A DNA stretch of 12,421 nt, from positions 1 to 12,421 of the forward strand of contig WAKY01000136.1 in assembly GCA_015523135.1 (NCBI GenBank), written 5' to 3'. Both the position numbers and the translations under genes were made by a program. This DNA comes from Candidatus Aciduliprofundum sp. GTDB lineage: Archaea; Thermoplasmatota; Thermoplasmata; Thermoplasmatales; Aciduliprofundaceae. The notes beneath the pieces are model-generated. The model had not been told where the DNA came from, did not search any database, and saw only the letters and a list, made by a program, of their open reading frames with translations. This document shows, piece by piece, positions 5,489 to 12,421 of this stretch (positions within the stretch are counted from its first letter, which is position 1; every line of letters begins with the position of its first letter).

Positions 5489-6493
5489 ATGGACAAGCTT
5501 CAAAAATTCATTAGAGAGTTGCGAAAAAGAGCAAAGAGAGAGGATAAAAGAAATCTAATCTCCGTGTGGAGTGAGAAGGATAGGTTTCAAGGAAAGATTG
5601 TTGATTCTTTTGTTATAATTCTACGCACCAAGGGCTGCAGATGGGCATATCACTCTGGATGCTCCATGTGCGGATATTTCAACGATACAAATCCAAGAAT
5701 GAAGGAGGAAGATTTGATAAATCAAATTAACGAGGCCTTTGAAAAATATAGAAATGAAGAGGTTGTAAAAGTATTCACCTCCGGCTCTTTCTTGGATGAT
5801 TGGGAAGTCCCTCCTAAGATTCAAAACGCATTATACGATAAGTTCTCATCGGCAAAGAGGATAATCGTGGAGAGTAGGCCAGAGTATGTGACAAGGGAGA
5901 AGGCAAAGGAATTTGCAGAAAGGGGGAATATAATGGTTGCCCTGGGGCTTGAGAGTGCCAATAATGAAACTTTAATAAAGAGAATAAACAAGGGGTTTAA
6001 GGTGGAAGATTATGTAAGGGCTGCTGAAATTTTGAAGGATTTTGATATACCTATAAAAACTTACATCCTTTTGAAACCTCCATTTATGGGCGAGAGGCAG
6101 GCAATTGAAGAGGCAATATACTCTGTGAAATTCGCTTCCCAATATTCTGAAGTTGTATCTGTAAATCCCATGAACATACAGAATTATACGCTTGTGGAAT
6201 ATCTGTGGCGCATGGGAGAGTATAGGGCACCTTGGCTATGGAGTGTGGTGGAAGTTTTAAAAAGAACTGCCAATTTGGATGTGGATGTGGTATCATTTCC
6301 CACTGCCGGAGGGAAAAATAGGGGTGCTCATAACTGCGGCAAATGCGATGAGAAGGTCCTTAAAGCCATAGAAAAGTTCTCTCTGACTCAAGATTTGGCA
6401 GCCATTGAAAATCTAAATTGCCAATGCAAAGAAAGATGGAAAAAAATTGTAGATTATGAGGATTATCTGTGGGATTACTCCATAAACAATTAG
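5489..6493 (+). CDS. raSEA: RaSEA-type radical SAM enzyme for archaeosine tRNA modification
   Basis: The product is 334 residues from ATG 5489. It carries the radical SAM cluster motif GCRWAYHSGCSMCGYFND with C50, C58 and C61 (C-x7-C-x2-C). The W, the SGC and the MCGY-x-ND context are characteristic of the archaeal Elp3-like family that contains RaSEA (COG1244). RaSEA works with ArcS to convert lysine-modified preQ0 in the tRNA D-loop into archaeosine at position 15. SAM-barrel features follow (FTSGSFLDDWEVP, ALGLESANNE, the K-T-Y-I-L-L-K-P-P strand). A C-terminal cysteine set, HNCGKC then NCQC, may bind a metal. No arcS gene lies in the window. Start choice: ATG 5465 is also in frame and would add 8 residues; 5489 fits TATA spacing from 5452-5459 better, but this is not decisive. 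The stop overlaps that of gyrA by 4 nt. Confidence 0.85.
   Translation: MDKLQKFIRELRKRAKREDKRNLISVWSEKDRFQGKIVDSFVIILRTKGCRWAYHSGCSMCGYFNDTNPRMKEEDLINQINEAFEKYRNEEVVKVFTSGSFLDDWEVPPKIQNALYDKFSSAKRIIVESRPEYVTREKAKEFAERGNIMVALGLESANNETLIKRINKGFKVEDYVRAAEILKDFDIPIKTYILLKPPFMGERQAIEEAIYSVKFASQYSEVVSVNPMNIQNYTLVEYLWRMGEYRAPWLWSVVEVLKRTANLDVDVVSFPTAGGKNRGAHNCGKCDEKVLKAIEKFSLTQDLAAIENLNCQCKERWKKIVDYEDYLWDYSINN
6440..6446 (-). terminator. T7 run downstream of gyrA, possible terminator inside the convergent gene
   Basis: On the minus strand this is a run of seven T residues, 44-50 nt past the gyrA stop and inside the radical SAM coding region. Archaeal termination at U-tracts makes it a candidate 3' end for the gyrBA transcript. 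The call rests on the run alone. Confidence 0.25.
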
Positions 6494-8856
6494 AGCTTTG
6501 CTACATTTACAACCTCATCTCCTTCTTCTAATTTTATAAGCTTAACCCCCCTTGCATTTCTACCCATAACTGAAACGTCTATCACCTTTATCCTTATACT
6601 CATTCCATTCTTTGTAAGGAGTAGTGCTTCATCATCCTCAGTTGTTAGCAAGCTTTTTACAACAGTTGCATTTCTTATGCTTATGTTTCTAACTCCCATT
6701 CCACCTCTCCTTATTCTGCGGTACTCTCCTATTGGAGTTCTCTTTCCATGCCCAGTGCTTAATACGGAAAATACATAGGGTCCCTCAGATTCCACAGCAG
6801 AAGAAATAACTTCATCCCCATCTTGCAACTTTATACCTATAACACCCCTAGCTGCTCTACCCATTACACGAACATCATCTTCGCTGAATCTTATTGCCTT
6901 TCCATACTTAGTGAATAGGAATATATCCTCTCCCCCATGGGTAATTTTTACATCAACAAGCTCATCATCCTCATCAAAGATTATCGCCCTAATTCCTGTA
7001 CTTCTTGGATTTGAAAACTCCTCTAGTGCTGTTCTCTTCACTATACCCTTCTTCGTTATGAAAAATAGATATCCTGAGAAATCATTGAGGGAGAGCATAC
7101 TAATCACATCACTTCCAAGTTTTGGTATGATGTTTATCAACGCTCTTCCGCGACTTCTCCTCGTTCCTTCAGGCACCTCGTACGCCTTAAGCCAGTAAAC
7201 TCGGCCATTCTTCGTGAAAAACATTAGGTAATCATGGAGATTTGCGGTTATAATGTCCTTAGGCAAATCCCCTTCTCCGTAATTTATCATAACTCCCTTA
7301 CCTCCCCTTCCTTGAGCCCTATATTCATCAACTTTTAATCTCCTTATATATCCCTTTTCCGTGAGGATTATAACTGCTTCATCATTAGGTATCAAATCCT
7401 CTATGTCCCTGCTCTCAATTGAGCCTTTATAAATATCGGTTCTCCTTTTATCTCCATATAAATTCTTTATCTCCAAAAGCTCTTCTTTAATAACTCCGTA
7501 TCTCTTTTCCTCGCTTGCAAGGAGAGATTCCATATCCTCAATATCCTTCTCCAATTTTTTGTTCTCTTCAATTAATGCATCAATCTCCATAGAGGTTAAT
7601 TTTTGAAGGCGCATATCTAGAATTGCCTTAGCTTGAAGCTCTGAAAATCCAAGAGAAATAAGATTATCTGTAGCTTCTTTTACATCCTTAGACGCTTTTA
7701 TGGTTGCTATAACCTCGTCTATCATATCAAGTGCCTTAACAAGACCTTCAACAATGTGCTTCCTCTCTTTCGCCTTCCTGAGCTGATAATTCAATTTGCG
7801 AACAAGGACATCCATTCTGTGCTTTAAATACTCACTCATTAGCTCCTTTAAATTCAAAATCCTTGGCACACCATCCACTAGAACCAAATTTATTATCCCA
7901 TAGGTAACTTCCAAATCAGTATGTTCAAGGAGTTGATTAATTACAATCTCGGGATTCATATCTCTTTTTACTTTTATCACAATTCTTATTCCTTCTCTAT
8001 CGCTTTCATCCTTTAAATCAGATATGCCACTAAGCTTATCCTCCCTAACCAATGAGGCAATCTTCTTTAAAAGCATACTCTTATTTACCTCATATGGGAT
8101 TTCTTTTATTATTATTCTATCATCCTTAACTTCATACTTAGCACGAACCTTTATCTTCCCCTTCCCATTACGATATGCATCCACAAGACCTTGATAACCA
8201 ATTATCGTACCTCCAGTTGGAAAATCGGGACCTTTTACAAATTTTAAAAGTTCATCCACATCCGCCTCAGGATGATCTATGAGATAAATCAAAGCATCAA
8301 CTATCTCTGAAAGATTATGGGAAGGCATATTTGTGGCCATTCCAACAGCAATGCCAGAGGAGCCATTTATCAAAAGATTTGGTATTCTTGCAGGAAGCAC
8401 AACTGGCTCTTTCAAAGTCCCATCAAAGTTGGGCATAAAATCAACAGTTTCCATATCTATATCCTTTAGCATCTCTTCTGCAATTTTTGCGAGTCTAGCT
8501 TCTGTGTATCGCATAGCTGCAGGAGAATCCCCGTCAATGCTCCCAAAATTTCCTTGGCCATCTACAAGGGGATAGCGCATTGAGAAATCCTGGGCCATTC
8601 TAGCAAGAGTGTTGTATATGGCCTGATCTCCGTGAGGATGGTACTTACCCATTACTTCTCCCACAATTCTAGCACTCTTCTTGTATGGCTTATTATAATG
8701 CAATCCTAGTTCGTACATCCCATAAAGAATCCTGCGATGCACAGGCTTTAATCCGTCCCTAACATCTGGTAAAGCGCGAGATACTATTACACTCATTGCA
8801 TAATCCATATAAGAATTCTTCATCTCCTCATCAATTGCCCTTTCTTGAATCTTCAT
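6490..8856 (-). CDS. gyrA: DNA gyrase subunit A
   Basis: The product is 788 residues of bacterial-type GyrA, the DNA breakage-reunion subunit that introduces negative supercoils with GyrB. The N-terminal domain has the MSVIVSRALPDVRDGLKPVH segment and the catalytic pair R116-Y117 in AAMRYTEARL. A coiled-coil hairpin follows (about 425-468), then the beta-pinwheel C-terminal domain from about 485. The GyrA box there is QGRGGKG (515-521), the hallmark separating gyrase from topoisomerase IV. Blade repeats of the GR-x-ARGV type follow. The quinolone-determining region reads YHPHGDQAIYN, with Gln and Asn where E. coli has Ser83 and Asp87. It lies 9 nt downstream of gyrB, and GAGGTGA overlapping the gyrB stop serves as its ribosome site. 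The absence of an acidic extended tail is not unusual for the family. Confidence 0.97.
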   Translation of the reverse strand: MKIQERAIDEEMKNSYMDYAMSVIVSRALPDVRDGLKPVHRRILYGMYELGLHYNKPYKKSARIVGEVMGKYHPHGDQAIYNTLARMAQDFSMRYPLVDGQGNFGSIDGDSPAAMRYTEARLAKIAEEMLKDIDMETVDFMPNFDGTLKEPVVLPARIPNLLINGSSGIAVGMATNMPSHNLSEIVDALIYLIDHPEADVDELLKFVKGPDFPTGGTIIGYQGLVDAYRNGKGKIKVRAKYEVKDDRIIIKEIPYEVNKSMLLKKIASLVREDKLSGISDLKDESDREGIRIVIKVKRDMNPEIVINQLLEHTDLEVTYGIINLVLVDGVPRILNLKELMSEYLKHRMDVLVRKLNYQLRKAKERKHIVEGLVKALDMIDEVIATIKASKDVKEATDNLISLGFSELQAKAILDMRLQKLTSMEIDALIEENKKLEKDIEDMESLLASEEKRYGVIKEELLEIKNLYGDKRRTDIYKGSIESRDIEDLIPNDEAVIILTEKGYIRRLKVDEYRAQGRGGKGVMINYGEGDLPKDIITANLHDYLMFFTKNGRVYWLKAYEVPEGTRRSRGRALINIIPKLGSDVISMLSLNDFSGYLFFITKKGIVKRTALEEFSNPRSTGIRAIIFDEDDELVDVKITHGGEDIFLFTKYGKAIRFSEDDVRVMGRAARGVIGIKLQDGDEVISSAVESEGPYVFSVLSTGHGKRTPIGEYRRIRRGGMGVRNISIRNATVVKSLLTTEDDEALLLTKNGMSIRIKVIDVSVMGRNARGVKLIKLEEGDEVVNVAKL

Positions 8857-8865
8857 AATTTCACC

Positions 8866-10800
8866 TCATATGTCAATATTCATTACTTCCTTAGCATGCT
8901 GAATTATAAATTCCCTGCGAGGCTCAACCTGCTCACCCATAAGAATTGAAAATAATCTATCAGCTTCTGCAGCATCTTCAATATTAACCCTTATCAACCT
9001 CCTTGTGTCTGGATTCATTGTTGTATCCCAAAGCTGCTGAGGATTCATCTCGCCAAGGCCTTTGAATCTTTGTACAGATGCATTTCCCAATTCTTTTAGC
9101 TTTTCATCCTTCTCCTCATCGCTGTACACATAGTAAATATCCTTTCCCTTCTGGATTCTGTAAAGAGGGGCCTGAGCAATGTAAATATGGCCCTTCTCAA
9201 TCAATTCAGGCATATAACGATAGAAGAATGTTAGAAGAAGAGTGCGAATATGGGCACCATCAACATCCGCATCTGTCATTATGATTATCTTTCCATATCT
9301 CAATTTAGAATAATCAAAATCTTCACGCACACCAGTGCCTATGGCAGATATTAAAGCGCGAATTTCATTGTTTTTGAAAACTTTATCAATCCTCGCCTTC
9401 TCCACATTTAATATTTTGCCTCGTAATGGAAGTATAGCTTGGAAATGTCTATCCCTTGCCTGTTTTGCAGAGCCACCTGCTGAGTCACCTTCAACTATGA
9501 ACAACTCTGCCTTCTTAGGATTCTCCTCGGTGCAGTCTGCAAGCTTTCCAGGAAGGTCAAGAGATTCCAAATAGCCCTTTCTTCTAGCTAATTCCCTAGC
9601 TTTCCTAGCGGCTATCCTAGCCCTTGCTGCAGCAATTGCCTTTGATACAATGTTTGTGGCCACATCTGGATGCTCTTCAAAATAAGTGCTTAATATCTTA
9701 TTCACTATTGAAAACACAACACCCTTCACTTCGCTATTTCCTAATTTTGCCTTAGTTTGACCTTCAAACTGGGGATTTGGATGTTTAATATGTATAACAG
9801 CTGTTAGACCCTCGCGCACATCCTCTCCCTGCAATGAATCCACACCCTTGAGCATATTTCTGCTCTTTGCAAAATCGTTAATTACCTTTGTTAAGGCACT
9901 TCTAAATCCTGATACATGGGTTCCCCCCTCCACTGTATGAATAGTATTGACAAAAGCTAATAAATTTTCAGATGTGCTATCATTGTACTGCAAAGCAAAT
10001 TCAACTATTATGCCATCCTGCTCATCCTTACCATAAACAACATCTCTGTGTATTGGGTTATAGCCCTCATTTAAGAATTTAACAAACTCAACTATTCCTC
10101 CATCATATTTGAAAACCTCTTTATTCCCCGTTCTCTCATCCTCTAGAGTTATCTCAACACCTTTGTTGAGAAATGCTAAATCTCTCAACTTTTTCTTCAC
10201 AATACTGTACTTGAATTCTGTAGTTTCAAATATCTCTGGGTCTGGCTTGAATCTTATGTATGTTCCTCGACTGTATTTGAATCTCTCATCATGCCCATCT
10301 TCCGTCCAAACAAAATTCCCATTTTCTATCTTGCCTACAACATGAACATCGCACTGGGGCTTTCCCCTCTCATACCATTGAAAATATATTTTTCCATCTC
10401 TCTTTATGTACGCCTTTAACCACTCTGATAAGAAATTCACAACATGAATGCCTACTCCGTGCAACCCTCCCGTTATGCGATAAGCCTTTTTATCAAATTT
10501 GGCTCCCGCATGCAAAACGGTCATTACAACTTCAAGAGCACTCTTTCCCCTCTTAGGATGTATATCCACAGGTATGCCGCGACCATCATCCTCAACACTC
10601 ACACTCCCATCTTTGTGAATTATAACGCTTATATGTGAGCAATAGCCAGCTAGGGCTTCATCAATGCTGTTATCCACCACTTCATAAATCAAATGGTGCA
10701 AGCCACGTTCATCTGTGCTCCCTATATACATGCCCGGTCTCTTACGAACAGCCTGAGCATCTTCCAAAATTTGAATTGCCTTGGCATCATACTTACTCAT
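8866..10800 (-). CDS. gyrB: DNA gyrase subunit B
   Basis: The product is 644 residues, the length of typical short GyrB without the E. coli insert. It is the ATPase and TOPRIM subunit of gyrase. GHKL ATPase motifs are intact: EVVDNSIDEA with E40 and N44, DDGRGIP (71-77), GGLHGVG (111-117), and the transducer switch QTKAKL with K350. An arginine in KRDGK (R134) occupies the usual coumarin-contact position. The TOPRIM domain has FIVEGDSAGG with E438 and TDADVDG with D510 and D512; the tail has QRFKGLGEMNP. Start choice: ATG 10812 is in frame, but GGTGG at 10806-10810 provides a ribosome site 5 nt before ATG 10800, and the family N-terminus fits MSKYDAKAIQ. It is the first gene of the gyrBA operon and is divergent from the PadR operon. 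Confidence 0.97.
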   Translation of the reverse strand: MSKYDAKAIQILEDAQAVRKRPGMYIGSTDERGLHHLIYEVVDNSIDEALAGYCSHISVIIHKDGSVSVEDDGRGIPVDIHPKRGKSALEVVMTVLHAGAKFDKKAYRITGGLHGVGIHVVNFLSEWLKAYIKRDGKIYFQWYERGKPQCDVHVVGKIENGNFVWTEDGHDERFKYSRGTYIRFKPDPEIFETTEFKYSIVKKKLRDLAFLNKGVEITLEDERTGNKEVFKYDGGIVEFVKFLNEGYNPIHRDVVYGKDEQDGIIVEFALQYNDSTSENLLAFVNTIHTVEGGTHVSGFRSALTKVINDFAKSRNMLKGVDSLQGEDVREGLTAVIHIKHPNPQFEGQTKAKLGNSEVKGVVFSIVNKILSTYFEEHPDVATNIVSKAIAAARARIAARKARELARRKGYLESLDLPGKLADCTEENPKKAELFIVEGDSAGGSAKQARDRHFQAILPLRGKILNVEKARIDKVFKNNEIRALISAIGTGVREDFDYSKLRYGKIIIMTDADVDGAHIRTLLLTFFYRYMPELIEKGHIYIAQAPLYRIQKGKDIYYVYSDEEKDEKLKELGNASVQRFKGLGEMNPQQLWDTTMNPDTRRLIRVNIEDAAEADRLFSILMGEQVEPRREFIIQHAKEVMNIDI

Positions 10801-10842
10801 TTTTTCCACCATTGAAATTATTGTATGGGCAATGGAAACAAC

Positions 10843-10850
10843 ATATAAAA
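10843..10850 (-). promoter_or_regulatory. TATA box of the gyrBA operon
   Basis: Read on the minus strand this is TTTTATAT, centred near 10847. It predicts transcription from about 10820, leaving a leader of about 20 nt that contains the GGTGG ribosome site before ATG 10800. It lies in the 141-nt divergent region between gyrB and the PadR gene (10801-10941). Confidence 0.45.
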
Positions 10851-10891
10851 CACCTTCTACTCTGAGATTTTATGCAACTCAAAGGGAAAAA

Positions 10892-10900
10892 TTTATATAA
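10892..10900 (+). promoter_or_regulatory. TATA box of the padR-sdpI-like operon
   Basis: TTTATATAA follows a purine-rich GGGAAAAA that could act as BRE. Centred near 10896, it predicts a start at about 10922 and a leader of about 20 nt with GGTGA at 10933-10937 as the ribosome site. A second AT-rich segment at 10911-10917 is a less likely TATA box because its predicted start falls at the ATG, leaving the Shine-Dalgarno site untranscribed. Confidence 0.5.
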
Positions 10901-10925
10901 CAGGATTACATATATAACACTGTTA
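10898..10925. promoter_or_regulatory. Candidate operator: imperfect palindrome between TATA box and start site
   Basis: The outer arms are TAACAG (10898-10903) and CTGTTA (10920-10925). Extended inward, 11 of 14 base pairs are symmetric about 10911/10912. The 9-mer TATATAACA also occurs twice as a direct repeat (10894-10902 and 10911-10919), 17 bp apart. The element overlaps the TATA box and the expected transcription start of the PadR gene, where an autorepressor would bind. It is likely the PadR operator, by position and symmetry only. Confidence 0.4.
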
Positions 10926-10941
10926 GGTATAAGGTGAGAGC

Positions 10942-11289
10942 ATGGGAATAAGGGAGAAGGTAAACAGAGAGCTTCGTTCTGGCCTATACACATTGTTCAT
11001 ACTAAAGAGCGTGGATGCTCTAGGCGAGACATATGGGTATGAGATAATAAAATATATAGAGAAAAAGAGCAATGGGAAAATAAAAATGAAGGATGCAACC
11101 GTTTATCCCGTTTTGCGCTATCTGGATAGGCACAAAATTTTGAGGAGTTTTTGGGCCACAACTGGCTCTGGAGTCCCAAGAAAATACTATGCTCTCACAG
11201 ATGAAGGAAAGAAACTTTTGAAGGAGTTGATGGAAGATTATAGAGAGCTTGAAATTCTTGCAAAAAATATTTTGGAGGTGAAAGAATGA
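10942..11289 (+). CDS. PadR-family winged-helix transcriptional regulator
   Basis: The product is 115 residues. It shows the PadR fold: LRSGLYTLFILKSVDALGET then YGYEIIKYIE for the first helices, MKDATVYPVLRYLDRHKIL for the recognition helix, and the wing with GVPRKYYALTDEGKKLL. A short C-terminal helix (about 92-113) is the usual dimerisation helix. PadR proteins are mostly autorepressors released by small ligands. GGTGA at 10933-10937 sits 4 nt before ATG 10942. A palindrome in its promoter is a plausible self-operator. Its stop overlaps the start of the SdpI-like gene by 4 nt (ATGA), so the two are translationally coupled, and the regulator probably controls that membrane protein. The ligand is unknown. 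Confidence 0.9.
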   Translation: MGIREKVNRELRSGLYTLFILKSVDALGETYGYEIIKYIEKKSNGKIKMKDATVYPVLRYLDRHKILRSFWATTGSGVPRKYYALTDEGKKLLKELMEDYRELEILAKNILEVKE

Positions 11290-12128
11290 ATGGATTGATT
11301 GCATTCCTCTTGATAATCAATGTAATATACTTGATAGCTGCACTCCTTGTATTATTATTAGCACCAAGAATAGGACCAAATCCTTACTTTGGGTTTCGTA
11401 TAGGATACTCATTCTCAAGCAGAAATGTGTGGAATAAAACAAACAGATTTGCAGGGATTCTTATGACCCTCCATGCATTATCTCTATTCCCTTTCATCTT
11501 CTTGGACAACCTTGCATACTACATAGTAGCTCTAATAGTTCCGCTTGTCATAATCTCGATAGCTGGAATAATCTATGCATCTCACAAGCTTGAAGAGGAG
11601 AGAGTTGAAGTAAAAGGACCTGTTAAGCCAATTAAACCCTTGGAAACTACATTCGTGTGGAAATACCTTGGAGTTATTCTTTTCCTAATTCTCCTCCTCA
11701 TGATGCTTATAGCTTATCCCTCATTACCAACTAAATTGGCAGTGCATTTTGATGCCGCTGGAAATCCAAATGGCTGGTCAAGTAAAAATGATTTTAATAC
11801 CACTTATCTCATTTTTTCCGCTGCATATCTTGCAGTACTATACTTCATAATCTATGCTGGGAAGAAGTATCCTGTGTCCCTTCATTCTGGGGTTATGAAA
11901 ATAGGGAGAGACACTGTATTTAAAGGATCAATATTAAGCTTGAATATAGTCTTCTTCATCCTCATGGCAACCTTTTTATGGATTTACTTCTACAATGTAT
12001 CTGGGGGTTTTAAAGGAGCAATTGCAACTACATACTTTTTGATTCTAACATTTATAGCAGCATTCGTGCCCATAGGATACATAGTATACAGATGGAGAAA
12101 AGAAAGAGGTGTGAGAAATGCAGCGTGA
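11286..12128 (+). CDS. Polytopic membrane protein with SdpI-like and DUF1648 segments
   Basis: The product is 280 residues with about seven membrane spans (near 4-26, 56-74, 78-99, 125-143, 172-190, 212-234, 244-266). Residues 27-55 show the SdpI-family signature: PNPYFGFRIGYSFSSRNVWN followed by KTNRFAG. Residues 147-170 carry the DUF1648 signature LPTKLAVHFDAAGNPNGWSS in an extracellular-loop position after a span. In Bacillus SdpI, which gives immunity to the SdpC toxin and signals to the repressor SdpR, DUF1648 is N-terminal and the SdpI part C-terminal; here the order is reversed. GGAGGTG before the overlapping ATG is the ribosome site. The PadR gene upstream and an exported-protein gene downstream (11-nt overlap) make a three-gene operon. 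Function as immunity protein or sensor is inferred from family only. Confidence 0.8.
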   Translation: MNGLIAFLLIINVIYLIAALLVLLLAPRIGPNPYFGFRIGYSFSSRNVWNKTNRFAGILMTLHALSLFPFIFLDNLAYYIVALIVPLVIISIAGIIYASHKLEEERVEVKGPVKPIKPLETTFVWKYLGVILFLILLLMMLIAYPSLPTKLAVHFDAAGNPNGWSSKNDFNTTYLIFSAAYLAVLYFIIYAGKKYPVSLHSGVMKIGRDTVFKGSILSLNIVFFILMATFLWIYFYNVSGGFKGAIATTYFLILTFIAAFVPIGYIVYRWRKERGVRNAA

Positions 12129-12421
12129 GAAAACTTTGATTGTTATAGGCATTATATTTATCCTTGCATCTGCAGGCATATATGCGATAAGCGTATCCCA
12201 TATGGGAGTTGAGACAATAAGTATACCTGGAACCGGGGAGAAAAATATTACCTACAATTTACCTCCCGGGAATTATACTATAACAATGCATACCTCCCAT
12301 AGGATATACTACTCCTTTAGCAATTCCAGTGACATTATAGCAGAAGGAAATGTCTCAAATCAAATGATAAAAAGATTAGGATATTTAAATGGCACGTACA
12401 CTCTAACAATAAAAAATATGG
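12118..12421 (+). CDS. Membrane-anchored exported protein, sequon-rich (partial, runs off the right edge)
   Basis: Only the first 101 codons are visible. ATG 12118 has GAGGTG at 12106-12111 and overlaps the SdpI-like gene by 11 nt. MQREK is followed by a hydrophobic segment (about 7-25, ending ...ASAGIYAISV) that acts as a signal anchor or uncleaved signal. The rest looks extracellular and beta-rich, with an I-P-G-T-G-E-K-N-I-T-Y start, LPPGNYTITMHT, and NGTYTLTIKN. Five N-x-S/T sequons (NIT, NYT, NSS, NVS, NGT) occur in about 55 residues, consistent with archaeal surface N-glycosylation. I do not recognise a family; beta-sandwich ligand- or peptide-binding modules have similar PGNYT turns. 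Operon position suggests it acts with the SdpI-like membrane protein. Confidence 0.7.
   Translation, partial: MQREKTLIVIGIIFILASAGIYAISVSHMGVETISIPGTGEKNITYNLPPGNYTITMHTSHRIYYSFSNSSDIIAEGNVSNQMIKRLGYLNGTYTLTIKNM

Noticed and set aside
8333..8575. Antisense open frame inside gyrA, and similar frames inside gyrB
   Set aside because: They mirror a highly conserved coding region and have no promoter, ribosome site or recognisable domain.
10801..10812. ATG 10812 as the gyrB start
   Set aside because: GGTGG inside this stretch is correctly spaced as a ribosome site for ATG 10800, and the four extra residues are not typical of GyrB.
1..12421. CRISPR arrays, insertion sequences, tRNA or rRNA genes, integration sites
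   Set aside because: No regularly spaced repeats, transposase-like proteins, terminal inverted repeats or recognisable RNA genes were seen on either strand.

Overview
The window looks like chromosomal DNA from a thermophilic euryarchaeon of the Thermoplasmata, most likely a relative of Aciduliprofundum (DHVE2 group). That placement is inference. The support is an AT-rich genome, archaeal TATA boxes about 25-27 nt ahead of several starts (some apparently leaderless), GGTGA/GGAGGTG-type Shine-Dalgarno sites before operon-internal genes, an archaeosine-pathway radical SAM enzyme (RaSEA family), and a bacterial-type gyrBA pair, which Thermoplasmata are known to carry. No tRNA, rRNA, CRISPR array, insertion sequence or phage gene was seen.

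Layout. (1) 1-1433, plus strand: the last codons of a probable ABC ATPase, then a multi-pass membrane protein that is probably its permease. (2) 1430-1999, minus strand: a secreted, C-terminally membrane-anchored protein with an EF-hand-like calcium loop. (3) 2101-4668, plus strand: a tight four-gene operon of a NifX/MTH1175-like protein with a Gly/Met/Arg-rich tail, two consecutive MinD/Mrp-type ATPases each carrying a two-cluster ferredoxin insert, and a small protein of unknown function. (4) 4665-5432, minus strand: an exonuclease III family AP endonuclease. (5) 5489-6493, plus strand: a RaSEA-type radical SAM enzyme. (6) 6490-10800, minus strand: gyrB-gyrA. (7) 10942 to the end, plus strand: a PadR-type repressor, a membrane protein joining SdpI and DUF1648 segments, and the start of a membrane-anchored, sequon-rich exported protein, all with overlapping start/stop signals.

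How the genes fit together. Region 3 resembles the gene sets of anaerobes that encode the orange protein (ORP) and MTH1175-like metal-cofactor proteins next to ferredoxin-MinD ATPases. Its product is plausibly a metal or Fe-S cofactor assembly or carrier complex, whose target is not in the window. Region 7 parallels the SdpR/SdpI logic of Bacillus, a membrane sensor or immunity protein encoded with its repressor, but uses a PadR regulator and the opposite domain order. The gyrase, AP endonuclease and RaSEA genes are housekeeping.

The region is very compact. All three convergent gene pairs overlap by exactly 4 nt at their stop codons, and the divergent pairs share short intergenic promoters (about 56-141 nt). 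No stretch longer than 300 bases lacks a gene.
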